DNA of 64,000 bases from Daucus carota subsp. sativus (Eukaryota; Streptophyta; Magnoliopsida; Apiales; Apiaceae), in assembly GCF_001625215.2 (NCBI RefSeq), contig NC_030386.2:40394796-40458795 (forward strand), read 5' to 3'. The translations under genes were made by a program, and so were the position numbers. The first letter of the stretch is position 1, and each line of letters starts with the position of its first letter. Of the stretch, positions 49,867 through 62,306 are shown piece after piece. Below the pieces are notes generated by a model. That model was not told the origin of the DNA. It did no database searches and was given only the letters and a program-made list of their open reading frames with translations.

Positions 49867-52800
49867 ATCATTTAATACATCATAAACTTCACCAAACTCG
49901 TAGATCTTTTATGGTATCAGAGCCTGTCTTCTGCTTCACGGCAATCGATCCTTAATCGTCTTGAATCATGTCTCCATCTAAACTTACCATCACCTCTGAA
50001 ACAGAAATCATTCAGGTTAATGCACCAACGCATTTTCCTACGAAACTTACACAATCAAACTTTCCAGTTTGGAAAACACAAGTTTATTCAACTCTCACTG
50101 GTTTGGGATTACTCAGTTATATTGATGGAAACATCATCATCCCTGATCAACTAAAAGATTCAAAGCCAAATCCAGCTTTCGTCATTTGGAATAGGCAAGA
50201 CAAAATCATTCTCAGTGCTATGTTAGGAAGTTGTCATGAAAACATTCAACCTCTTATCTCAACTGCCACTTCGGCAACAGATATGTGGAATCGGTTGGTG
50301 ACTCTCTATGCAAATAGATCTCGCTCTCGTATTATGTCTCTTAAAAGTCGTCTTATGAATAACCCCTGCAACACGCGTTCAATGGGTGAATATCTTGAAG
50401 ACATTCGAAGCACAGCCGATGATTTGGCCATTGTAGGTCATCCTGTATGCGAAGATGATTTAATTCTTCTCACCCTGGCAGGTCTTGGAGATGAATATAA
50501 GGATATTCGGGCTGCAATAAAGGTGCGAGACTCTCCGATGACTTTCGACGAACTACATGAACAACTAATAGATCATGAGCGTGCACTCAAGTCAAAGACA
50601 CCGGAGCCTGTAGTTGCCACAGCAAACTACACGCACAAGCCAACTCAGACATACCGCAACATGGGACAGTCACATAACAAAGGTCGTGGCACTTTTCAAA
50701 ACTCAACATTTGGTCGGTATCCTTCACAGATGCTAAACTCTACTCCTACACGTGCTCAGTGGCCAAATCAGCCCCAAAACAGGGGTCCGCGATCCAACAA
50801 CTATTGCCAATTCTGTCAAAGACCCGGTCATACCACAAAGGTGTGTCGACAATTAGCACGATTTCTGAAAGACAATGACATCACTCCACCTGCAATGACT
50901 ACAACCGGTCCAGGATCAACACCAACAGCGAATGTCACCTCAATTACCAATGCACAGCCTCAACAGTGGATGTTCGACACTGGAGCCTCTCATCACGTCA
51001 CAAATGATCCCAGCGCATTTACCACTTACTCTGACTATGGCGGACCTGAGGAAATACTGCTTGGAAATGGCACAGGTTTGCATATTACACACACTGGCAC
51101 ATCAGAATTGCCCTCCTCTGGGAAAGCCTTTACATTATCTAATGTCCTTTGTGTTCCATCTTTAAATCAGAAACTGATCTCTGTTGCTAAATTTTGTCAA
51201 AATAACCAAGTTTCCGTGGAATTCTTTCCTTTTCAGTTTCTGGTCAAGGATCTCACTACGGGGACGGTTCTACTTCGAGGGGAGAACAAAAATGATCTAT
51301 ACTACGCACCACATCCTAGCACACTAGCACAAATAAATCTTACTCAGCAGCATTCAAAAATCGAGTCATGGCATCATCGGTTAGGACATCCAGCTATTAA
51401 AGTTCTTCAGTTTGCTCTGAATTCCAACAAATTAGTTCAGAATTTTCCAGCAAATTTTCATTTTAATTGTAATTCCTGCTCATGTAATAAGAGTCACAAA
51501 TTGCCTTTTGGTTGTTCATCTATGAAAAGTTCAAAACCTTTGGAATTACTATACTATGATGTTTGGGGTCCAACGACTACCTCTGTTGATGGCTTTCGAT
51601 ACTATGTCATTTTTGTGGATCACTTTACTCGTTATATTTGGTTTTATCCACTTAAACAAAAATCCGATGTGAAGCATGTTTTTGGGCAATTTAAAACAAT
51701 TGTAGAAAAGTTCTTTCAACTCCCAATTGTTTCTGTGTACTCTGACAATGGTGGTGAGTACGTTGCTTTAAAATCACTATTTTTGTCATTTGGAATATCT
51801 CATTTCACAACCCCGCCCCACACTCCTGAACATAATGGTCTGGCCGAACGTAGGCATGGCCACATTGTTGAAACAGGTCTCACTTTACTACATCATGCGT
51901 CACTTCCCTTAAAGTACTGGTCTTATGCATTTGCTACTGCTATATATTTAATTAACAGGCTGCCGTCCAAAATTTTGAACCTTGATACACCTTATGAACT
52001 CCTATTCAAAGATAAGGCAAATTATCACAGGCTCAAAGTTTTCGGATGCCTCTGCTATCCATGGATTAAGCCTTATACTACAGCCAAATTAAATTCATCC
52101 TCCATTCCTTGTGTTTTCCTGGGTTACTCCAGTTCACAGTCAGCATATAAGTGTCTAGATGTGTCTACAAATCGTATATATATTTCTAGACATGTGCGTT
52201 TTATAGAGGATCAGTTCCCGTTCAAGGCTTCAAAGACATCTCCCCCTCAACCGTCCGTAAGTGCAGATTCAAGGCCAGGTATGCCCTGTAATTCCACATT
52301 CAATTCTGATTATAACTTATATCCACATATGTTTAGTCCCTCCACCCCTTATCCTCCCTCTTTGCCCACTCACACCACTACCAACCAGTCAGATACTTCA
52401 TCACCCCCTCTCTCCCCGGATACTACTCGCCCGCACCCTTCACCTGTGCCCGATAATGACCAAAATCACATTGACCATGCTCAGACACCCACCTCATCAC
52501 CTTTAAACACCTCCACCACCCACAACAATGGAACCCCGTCTCTCACTTCACTCCCTCCTCGACAACGACGTCGCAATCCGAAGTACTACAACAGCTCTTT
52601 GGTTAACCACACCACCACCCATCCGATGCCACCGTCCATTGAACCTTCTTCTGCCACTCAAGCCCTTAAGGATCCTAAATGGCGCAATGCAATGGCGTCA
52701 GAATTTGATGCTCTTCTTCGGAATGGTACTTGGGACTTGGTTCCTAGAACATCTCAACATGTCATATCTTGCAGGTGGATTTTTCGTGTCAAACGGAACC

Positions 52801-54179
52801 CTGACGGTTCCATCAATAAATATAAAGCTCGCCTTGTTGCAAAAGGATTTCAACAACGTCCTGGTGTTGATTTTTCAGAGACTTTTAGTCCAGTTACAAA
52901 GCCAGTTACAATTCGGATAGTCTTAAGCCTTGCACTGACCCGAGGGTGGCCATTGAGACAGTTGGATATTAACAACGCCTTTCTAAATGGTACTCTAGAA
53001 GAAGAAGTTTACATGCTTCAACCACCTGGCTTCACTCACCCTTCTCATCCAGATTACATTTGTCGGCTACGCAAGACCATTTATGGCTTGCGGCAAGCAC
53101 CACGTGACTGGTACAGAGCACTCAAGAAGTTCTTAATTCACTTTGGCTTCAAAAATTCTCTTGCAGATACCTCACTTTTCATTTACAATAAAGCTGGCAA
53201 GATTCTGATATTCTTGGTTTACGTCGATGACATAGTGCTTACAGGGAATTGTTCATCACTTCTTAATGAATTTGTCGAGGAGCTCGACAAAACTTTCGCC
53301 CTCAAAGATCTTGGCGACTTAAATCATTTTCTTGGCGTGGAGGTCATTCATACCACATCTGGTCTTTTCTTGTCTCAAGCGAAACACGTTTCTGATCTTC
53401 TCTCAAAATACAAGATGGATGGTGCGAAAGACACTACTACACCTATGTGTTCGACAACTTCCCTCAGTCTCAATGATGGCAGTCGGAAAATTAATCCCAC
53501 ACCTTATCGGCAACTTGTTGGCGCACTTCAATATTTGTGTATCTCCCGTCCAGACATAAGTTACGCTGTTAATAAGTTATCCCAGTATATGCATGCTCCA
53601 TCTGAGCAACACTGGACTGCTCTCAAACGGGTCTTACGGTATCTCAAAGGGACAATCTATCATGGCTTATTCTTGCAAAAAAATTCAAGATTTGATATAT
53701 CTGCATTTAGTGATTCAGATTGGGGTGGTGACCGTGACACTGGATGCTCTACCACTGATACATTATTTACTTAGGATCTAATCCTATTTCTTGGAGATGT
53801 TCTAAACCGAAGTCTGTTTCACGCTCTTCATCAGAAGCGGAATATAAGGCTGTAGCAAATACAGCTGCTGAAGTGTCTTGGATCAAGAATCTGTTACATG
53901 AACTTCAACTCCCTGTTTCTTCGACGCCAATAATCTACTGTGATAACACGGGGGCGCAATATCTCAGCTCTAACCCAGTTTTCCACTCTAGAATGAAACA
54001 CATATCCTTAGATTTTCATTTTGTTCGAGAAATGGTAGATGCTGGCATGCTCAAGGTTTGTCATGTTCACACCAAGGATCAGTGGGCTGATGTGCTAACC
54101 AAACCTCTATCTCGTCAAAGTTTTCTCCATATCCGTTCCAAGCTGGGAGTTGCCGACGGCTCCTCCATCTTGCGGGGGC

Positions 54180-54370
54180 GTAACAGATCCTAACAGCTAA
54201 GCATCTCCAGTAACAGAACTCAACCTAGTGTATCCAGTAACTTACCCAAGTTAACTACGATAAGTATCAAATAACTGAACTACCTGATATGCAGGAATAG
54301 ATTAGTTTTGTATCAGCTTGTAAATGTTATCCTGTACCAACTATATATACCTTGTACACACAACAATATT
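54180..54370 (+). repeat. Right LTR (shared part)
   Basis: Same 191 bases as the left copy, directly after the purine tract. Confidence 0.9.
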
Positions 54371-54372
54371 TT

Positions 54373-56553
54373 TTACTCTGATCATATATACTTCACCTTT
54401 AATTGTCCCAGTATATGGATTATTGGATATGACTGAACCCGAAAACCAGAATCCCAGTCCCAGTTTTAACATGTAGCGCATAAGCTTTTTAGTCCCAGAA
54501 GAATGTTTGAGCAGCCAAGTTCCGGAAGATTCAGCATCCTCCTCATTCTCATTACTTACATCCTAAGATATCAGAAAATCACTTCATTTCGATATCTTCA
54601 TAGGCACGACCTTTAAAAATTAAACTAATATGTTCTTTGGAAGGTCTCAAGGGGCAGATTGTCCAGCTACGTCCACATTGCATTATTATTATTATTATCA
54701 TCACCAATCCCATTCATACCTACACACATTCTAAAATATTGCACGCGATGAGCAACCATGTCGCCAGTTGTATTGGAGTGGTCTAGCCGATACTCTTTTC
54801 TCCGCGTACGACGATGATAACTAAATTTTGCAACTATTTCATATTTTTATCACCCCATAGTTGTTCTTTTATCATTTATCCCAATAATTCAACTACTAAT
54901 ATATTTTTTTGATATTTTTAGGTATCTAAGAAATAGCAGTTGTGAGCATCCGAAGACAAGTTCAACAGAAAGGAGGAATATCAGATGAGATCACATGTAC
55001 CTGTAAGCATGATCCACACCCGTTTTCCAACACACGTGTACATGTGACTATGCGGGTATCACAATTTTAAGCACCAAGAACAAATTTTATCAGCGGAAAT
55101 AGTTGTTAGAACACTTTTTTAATTAACATTAAAAATTAGGAAAACATATACAAAATAATTATTCTATACTTGTTAACAGAATAACTGTGATCACTCTTCT
55201 GAACTCAATACGTATTTCCATACAAAATACGTGCTATTTCTTAGACTAGAAAAGTTTTAGATTAAGTAAAGCATATTATATTTGTCCTTGATCGTCTACT
55301 GATTTCCCCATTTCCGTGATATTGGTTTTTTGAACTCATCATTGTTTGTCACTGAAGCCAAATGTCTCTCTCGCTCACTATATGGGATGATGTCGAGGGC
55401 GCCAACATAGGTACATTTCCTTTGATGATTCATTTTTAATTAGCACAGGAGTAGAATTTTACATGTTTGCTCACATGATCCGCAAATTGTATGTACTGGT
55501 ATATGTCAACTATGGCTGCTACCATTTGGGTTCTTTTTCCACGTTTTGGAATCGTAACAAAGAAACTTTGAAATATATTTTGAAGGCACAGAAACTAAAA
55601 TTCCAGTGATCAAATAGAAATGACTTTCACCGCATCACCAATCAATCAGAACCGGCATTTTGAAATAGTCGGACAAATATATATAATATTAACTTTTGAA
55701 AGTCTGTGAGGACTTAGATTAAACTTCCTACTAAAATTTTATCACAAAATCCTATTGATTTTGATTTTTGAAGTTCAATCGGAGTTGTTTGTAATCTAGG
55801 CCCCCTATGGTTCCTCCAATCAATTAATGAGAATAGTTCTAAATGGGTTGGATTTGTGAATATATGCCACTTTATTTTACTCAATATAATCCGGCTCATA
55901 TTCTGAAAAAAAACTAATGTTAAACACAACAGAAGAATTATAAGAAAAAAGAAAAGAACAAATTAGGAATCAAAAAGAAAAAAGACAAGAAAAGCAGAAC
56001 ACTAGGAATCCCATTATAGCTGCCCATATTCCTTTTTTGTTATTAAATTCTTCTGGTTTCTTTATTATTCAAGTTCTGTTCTCATTGGAGATCCTGGTGG
56101 CACCATTTGGTTGGTCATGCACTATTATAATGCAAATGAATATTTAAATTAAGCAATAGTAATTATCATGGACAAATTTGTTTTTACACTGGGTTATCAG
56201 GCTATGTAATTGTCAAAAGCTGAGCTGTTCATTCATATCCATACAAAGGAATCAAATGAATGCCTCTCTGCAGTGCAAAATATTGACATATTCTTGGGTA
56301 TTATATATTGAGTTCTGTAGCATATTGTGCTATTATATATCACAAAGAATCAAGAATGCACTAGTCACTATTGTCCAACAGTGCTCTGCAGTTTTATCCT
56401 TCTTATCTGCATCTTCAATTTTCTGTGCTGATTGTGTTTTCGTAGATTGTGGTCAAGTAAATATCGAAGAAATTCTATAAATGTTTGTTCAGCTAGGCTA
56501 TTGTTAGCCGAGGGAGCAGATAACCGATAGCAACTCATTTGATCTTTTGGAAA
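54373..56553. other. Intergenic DNA before the MYB-CC gene
   Basis: No supported gene. The leader and promoter of the MYB-CC gene should lie in the last few hundred bases; untranslated exons may exist but cannot be placed. An ATT triplet run lies near 54684-54698. Confidence 0.45.
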
Positions 56554-58409
56554 ATGAAGTTCCAGAAGGTTTGTTTTCAGGAAAGGATCCAACAAAATCA
56601 CGGGCTGGTAGATGGTTTTCATTTCGATCATGCAAAACATTTTTCGCAACTGAATGGTGTTCAGACTGGAATTTTCGTAGGAGGGTCACAGAATATAGAT
56701 GATCATGCTAATGTAGCAAGCACCATAATTAGTCATATTGGTTCTCCAGGTTCTGCCTTCTTTGCTACTGAAAGATACATGGGGTTGCCTTATTATGATT
56801 ATCAAGATAATAATCCTGATTTAGGCCCTGAAATTCCAAAGAATTTTGATGATCAAATACCCCGTTTTCAGCAATCTGTTGGTGAAAATTTGTATGTCGA
56901 TCAATCATCAGTAGAGCAAGTCAAGACAGGCTTTGCATCTTCTGAGTCAACTGCAAAACCAGTCTCTTGCCCTGATGATCAATATCACAATACTGTTTCT
57001 GAGAAATCTTATTCGGAGAGAGACCGGATTATGCAGCTTAAGCGGAAGTTGTTTGAAGATAACTATGATCCTCCAGATAAGAGGCAAGCATCTCTTACTT
57101 GTGACGGAGATAGTAGTATTTCTGTAAGTACTTTTTTGTTGTATGTGCTTATTACTGGTTCTTTCTTATCTGAATAACTAAGATTAAGGTTACCGATCAT
57201 TTTACAGCTCTCAAACAATTCATATGGATATCAACTTACAAATATGGGGCAATCTACAGGAGCTAATGGTAATGCTGTGGTTCCTTCTGGTTCAGCTACA
57301 ATATCATGTAAAACGCGCATAAGGTGGAGTCAAGATCTCCATGATCGGTTTGTTGAGTGCGTAAATCGTCTTGGTGGATCTGAAAGTATGAATTTTTTTA
57401 AGCTAACAGAGTCATTTTAATCAATTTATGGAAAAAGGTATGATGCTTATTGGCTGCTTGTTTATATATATATATTATCAGAGGCAACACCAAAGGCAAT
57501 ACTAAGGTTGATGGAGTCTGATGTATTAACCATCTATCATGTAAAAAGTCATCTGCAGGTTCTAACTATCTTTATAACTTTGTTGTTAAGCCATGTTTTA
57601 GGTCACCTATGTCCATGTCTGATATATTTCGGTGACCATGACTAATGTTCTTTTGCAGAAATATCGAATTGCTAAGTATATGCCAGATTCTGCAGAAGGT
57701 GATCTTAACGACTTAGTTTATTTCTAGCATCTTGAAAATATCTACGATGAACAGTTTAACAGCACACGAGAGGTAAGACGAACTTTAGGTGGTCAAGCTC
57801 CACAGATTAATTTTGTTTATTTGTTGCAGGAAAATCTGAGAAACAGACAGGCATGAGTGACACAGAACAGATAGGAACTAAGACGTAAAAGCTTTTGATT
57901 CTTTACTTAATTGTCAAATAGGAAATTTTCCTCTGAATTTGAGTTTAAGAGCTCTGTGGTTCGCAATTGATTTCATTTCAGTCAATTTTTACATCAATCA
58001 CTATTTGCAATGCAGTGGCATGTATTTGAAGGAAGCGCTACAAATGCAACTAGATGTTCAAAAGCGTCTTCATGAGCAATTAGAGGTAGAAATTTAACGA
58101 AAGCACTTCTGAGTAAAATTCTATTAAGGATAAATATTAAATGGAATATTGCAAGTAACTTCCCATCTCTGTCGAATAAAGACTTGGCTGATATGAATAT
58201 GCATTTTTGTTGTCAAATAGATCCAAAGACATCTGCAATTGAGAATAGAAGAACAAGGTAAACAGCTGAAAGAAATGTTTGATCTGCAACAACAAAAAAC
58301 CACAGGTGTTATTGAATCTCAGAAGTCATCAACTGAAACATCACCACGTGACGAGCCATTGATTACGAAAATTGATGGAAATCTGCAGTGCCCCGTGGAG
58401 ATTGATTAA
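56554..58409 (+). CDS. MYB-CC (PHR1-like) transcription factor
   Basis: Seven exons (56554-57123, 57208-57385, 57482-57558, 57659-57698, 57830-57884, 58016-58085, 58221-58409) encode 392 residues in continuous phase. The GARP/MYB DNA-binding domain spans about 228-281 (TRIRWSQDLHDRFVECVNRL, ending VKSHLQKYRIAKYMP, the SHLQKY signature). It is followed by the MYB-CC coiled coil with its LHEQLE motif (about 300-345). This architecture is that of PHR1 and PHL proteins, nuclear regulators, several of which control phosphate-starvation genes through P1BS sites; the exact role here is inference. The N-terminal half (IGSPGSAFFATERYMGLPYY) matches the longer PHL members. The ATG at 56554 opens the conserved MKFQ..CFQERIQQNHGL start; earlier frame text has no ATG. 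Confidence 0.93.
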
Positions 58410-60494
58410 ACACACAATAATTTTGCTTCATGCTGCATTTTAAGTTTACTGGTATTCTGAAAAAATGAGCTCATTTCTGTTAATTTGAATTCGGATTGGA
58501 GAAAAAACTTCTTTATAGTTTAAAACAAATATATTTACTTTGTCTTCTGTAAAAATAGAGTTAAAGTATTTAGCAAAAAAATAAGTCCATTCCTACACAT
58601 TAAAATCTTCAAAAATTGTTAGATGCTGATGTGAGGTCTACAAATATTGTCTTTGGACTTGAAACTAAACTAGTTGAAGAAATGCTCATTTAACCTTTTA
58701 TTTTCTTCAAAAACATGGAAGAACAAGGACTAGAGGAGTAGTGCTGTATCAGACGATAGAAATTTGTAATATAAACATGGCAAAAGAAAGTTCAAAATGA
58801 TTTGAACAATAGGATCCTGCGGACCTGACTTTGTCTTGTTACAGATAATGTTCTGAAATGTATGTGTGTGCATATAGTGGGGAGAAAGATATTGATATCA
58901 GGGCGATGAATAAGTGCATTATAATAACTTTTTAGGGGAAATGAGAGTAAAAAAACTTGGAATAAGAACAATCAGAAAAAATAGAATTTCATGTATCTGC
59001 ACCAAGAACCAACTCCTGACCGAATGTAGAATTATCGAATTCTAGAAGGGAGGTCTGTTCCCACCCTCAACTCCACGCAAACTCTGCCACCACAGAGCAA
59101 TAGAAATGCACATGTTTGTATTCATTTTGTCGCGTGTATGATGTACGGGAGTGGTTCTACTCTTTTTTGAGTGTAAAATCATATTCTTCTGGCGATAACC
59201 CCACCACGAGGAGGTCTTCGAGGGCTTGCCTCTCTTGGATATATTCTACCTGTCTTCTATCTATCTATTTCTGTAACATTGATTAGAATGTTTGCACTCT
59301 TTGGTTGGAGGTATATGAGAGGATCAGCCCCTAAATAAACATTATATTATAAATATGATCTATTTTATAATTTACTTAATGGAGTGTAGCTTCTGTTTTA
59401 TCATAAAATCTCTTGGTATGGAGAAAATGATTGAAGGACACAAACTAAAAACAATAAGTAAAGCTGTCAAACAAAGTCAAGTAAAATATTGGTATTGAGA
59501 TTCAGATTTATAAAAGGACAGAAGCAATCACCTCAATATATTACTATTCAAATATTATATCTGATTGAGGTTTCAAGAACAGTTCAGGGTTGAAAATGAA
59601 CTTTAGACGTTAAGACTTGATTCAGATATGATTCTAATATTAATGAAAGATACTTAGTTTTAGTTTGGTTCACCTAAAAAATATAATGTCTCTAGGCTTA
59701 AAGTCAAGTTGGCAAGATGATCATTTTTTCTGCTTTTTCTTATCCTTCAAAACCTATTTTTGTAGATTTTACTGGCACAGAATGAATAAGTCAGAGCAGG
59801 AACCAAAGCAATAATGTTTTCTAGAAGAGAAGCCCTCCTTGTAGTGTACTCAATTTTGCTTAGCACTCAATAAGTCTGCATACCTTGGATAGGATGGAAA
59901 CGGTTCATCTTTTCAGGCTGGTATTTTACTACTCCATAGTTCAAACATTTTTTCAAGCTGAGTATAATTTGCTTGATCTGCTTTATCATAACAAATAAAA
60001 TGATCAGACGACCCAGACTAAAATTAAAAGAGACGAACAATATTATTTAAAATATGGTGTTATGATTCAACTTTATTAAAGGACAATAGGAAACTTTGGG
60101 ATTCTTGCCTAACAGGACCAGTCAATTTATCATCGGTTTTTCCTATGCTTGTGGTCCTAGTATTCTACACCATATATTTGTTTAACCTGATCAGATTGGC
60201 TACTATTCTTTATTGTAAATTTAATTCTTTATTTGGGTGATTTGAGGTTTTTGACAATCATCAATTTTACATAATCAAGTAGGGAGGATTTATGCCTAAC
60301 AGATAGTACACTTTAAATCCGCTTCTTCATTTTTCAACCTGAGATGGTAGGTAGATTCATAGTTAGTTTGTGGTCTTTGTTCTCCACTTATACTCGAACC
60401 TTATTCAGAGAAATGAGTCGTTTTAGCCTTATATGATCTTTGTCACCTCCACATTTTAAATGACTGATGTTATTATTGTTGCTATATTTTACAG
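58410..60494. other. Spacer between the MYB-CC gene and its partial copy
   Basis: No supported gene. The duplicated material begins at 60495; I see no copy of the upstream MYB-CC exons in this interval. Confidence 0.5.
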
Positions 60495-60515
60495 GAACAT
60501 TAGATTGCAATCCCC

Positions 60516-61472
60516 ATGCTGGACTCTGCAGAAGGTAAACTTATACTACACAGTATCCCTTTTTTTAAAAATTTCTTATCTTATCATCAGAAAACGATCT
60601 AATTAATAACACATTTGATTTCAGCAAAGCTGTTCGTATTTTGTGTATGTTACTTTATCTAATTGATCTTTCATGAACACTCATTATAGCATAGCTTGAC
60701 TTAAATTCAACTAAAAACAATAGGAGTACCCAAGTTGAGGTCTGCTTTTGCTTATAGGTGAAAGAGGGCGCTGAATTTAAATTTTGTAGTACTCGAAGGT
60801 TGGTTAATGTGTTTCTAATGCATGTCGGCATCCTGCTTTAGGAAAACCTGATAAACAGACTGGCGAGAGTGATGTAGAACAGTTTGCAACTGAGAGGTAA
60901 AGCTTTCGATGTTTTACTTGATAAGAGTAGGAACCAAATTAACATGATATGATTGTTCTTTGGAAGTGTATTCGATTAACTTGCCTAGGTAAATATCCAT
61001 AATGCAGTTGTAAGTGCTTGGAAGAAGCCCATCATATGCTGCTAGACACCGACAGGCGTCTCCAGGCACAATTACAGGTAGATATTGAGCATGTGTAGTT
61101 TCGATAAAGATTAGGCCCCTTACCAGCAGCTCTTATGTATCAACCCTAATATCTATCTTTCTTGTTCAAATGGCTTAGCATTGCAACTGTAACAAGTACG
61201 CTGTTGTTCACACGTCGTGGACTGATACAAATGGTGGTCGTAGATTTGCTCATTGCCCTGATTTTGAATGTGACTATTTTCGGTGGGTAGATGCCCCTCT
61301 TTGTACACGCGCGAGGATCATCATTCCTGGGCTTACACGAAGGATTGACATGCTTGAAGGTGAAATGAGGACATTGGAAGCCATTAATAACAAAGTGGAG
61401 AAGATGAACACTTGGAGCTTATATTTCTTGCTGATTTTAACTAGTTGGATCATGATTTCCTGCTGGTTTTAG
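60516..61472 (+). CDS. Putative chimeric gene: MYB-CC exon copies joined to a GRF zinc finger
   Basis: Segments 60495-60534, 60842-60896 and 61008-61077 are copies of MYB-CC exons 57659-57698, 57830-57884 and 58016-58085, with identical lengths (40, 55, 70) and intact splice borders. The first copy has an in-frame TAG, but an ATG follows at 60516. From there the frame runs through all three, then past acceptor ggcttag into 61179-61472, giving 145 residues. The last exon is a GRF-type zinc finger (PF06839: CNCNKYAVVHTSWTDTNGGR ... CPDFECDYFRWVD) followed by a short coiled coil and a hydrophobic C-terminal segment (LYFLLILTSWIMISCWF), the usual build of small plant GRF proteins. The DNA-binding domain is missing and only the coiled-coil part of MYB-CC remains. 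It may be a young chimeric gene or a pseudogene; no promoter is visible. Confidence 0.5.
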
Positions 61473-61933
61473 CTATTGTGCTATAAGCATATCGTTCATG
61501 ATTGATATTTTAATGTAAAGTAATGAAAATCTGCAGCTTCCTTTCGGAATTGAGCATACATGCATATTTTTGCTTGTTGCGTTAAAATTTTAGCGCGGAA
61601 TCATCTGGCTATTTAATTTAAAGAACTAGACGATTCAGCCATACAAATCATCGGCTTACTCCAATACTCCTCCTGCCCCTGGAATCCATCAGCGTTCTTA
61701 TCTAGTAGGCTTAATGCCAAGTTTGTGACCAGAATCATTCCTGTCGCAGTGAATCACCATTGATAACAAAGGTTGAGGATTACACATAGCTCCAAATATT
61801 TGTGTAATAGAGTCAGAGAGAACAAATTGTACATGACGACAATCATGCAAAGCTGATCTAATACCATCACTTGTTCAAAGTTTGCAAGTTTTTAGAAGAT
61901 ACGTTAAAATGTACTAATATTAGTAGAACATTA
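61473..61933. other. Intergenic DNA
   Basis: 3' flank of the putative chimeric gene. Nothing else is recognisable. Confidence 0.45.
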
Positions 61934-62303
61934 GAGCATCTCCAATGTGAGGTGCCAACCAAAGTTGCTAAACATGCTTATTCATCAAAAATATCAATAT
62001 TTTATTTTCTCTTTCTTTTAAGTTATTTTTGGCACCCCTCTTATCAATATTCACTCCAATGGTTGGCACTTGAAGTTGTCAAAAATACTATAATTTTGTT
62101 TATCTAAAATTAGATAGAATATTATAGGCTTTCATGACAATAAATGAATTTTTCCCATTTTGGGAGGGTGCCAAAGGGTGCCAAAAATTGGCAACTTTGC
62201 TTGGCACCCCTATCACTCCAATGGGTAGCCAAAAAGATTGTTATGCCATGTCATGCCACATGACATTTTAGCACCTCTCTTGGCACCCCCATTGGAGATG
62301 CTC
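61934..62303. mobile_element. Harbinger-type MITE
   Basis: The inverted ends gagcatctccaatg / cattggagatgctc are flanked by a perfect TTA duplication (61931-61933 and 62304-62306). Subterminal text ggtgccaa / ttggcacc recurs several times inside. This end sequence is common in plant PIF/Harbinger MITEs. The 78-codon frame at 61871-62107 runs across its left border and is not a gene. Confidence 0.85.
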
Positions 62304-62306
62304 TTA

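Larger units (their letters stand above)
49675..54372 (+). mobile_element. Ty1/copia LTR retrotransposon, young and nearly whole
   Basis: Direct repeats at about 49676-49866 and 54180-54370 look identical over 191 bases, so insertion is recent. A primer-binding site matching initiator tRNA-Met (tggtatcagagc, 49912-49923) follows the left repeat and a purine-rich tract (gcgggggcg) precedes the right one. The left repeat may extend nearer to the primer site than the shared part shows. The polyprotein order is Gag with a CCHC knuckle (CQFCQRPGHTTKVC), protease (DTGASHH), integrase (HHRLGHP, DNGGEY), reverse transcriptase (YVDD) and RNase H, which is the copia order. Size and short LTRs suggest the Ale/Retrofit lineage. 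It looks nearly whole, with about one break in its coding frame. No confident target duplication is seen. Confidence 0.95.

Noticed and set aside
52261-52920. Alternate-frame ORFs inside the copia element
   Set aside because: Shadows of the polyprotein; not separate genes.
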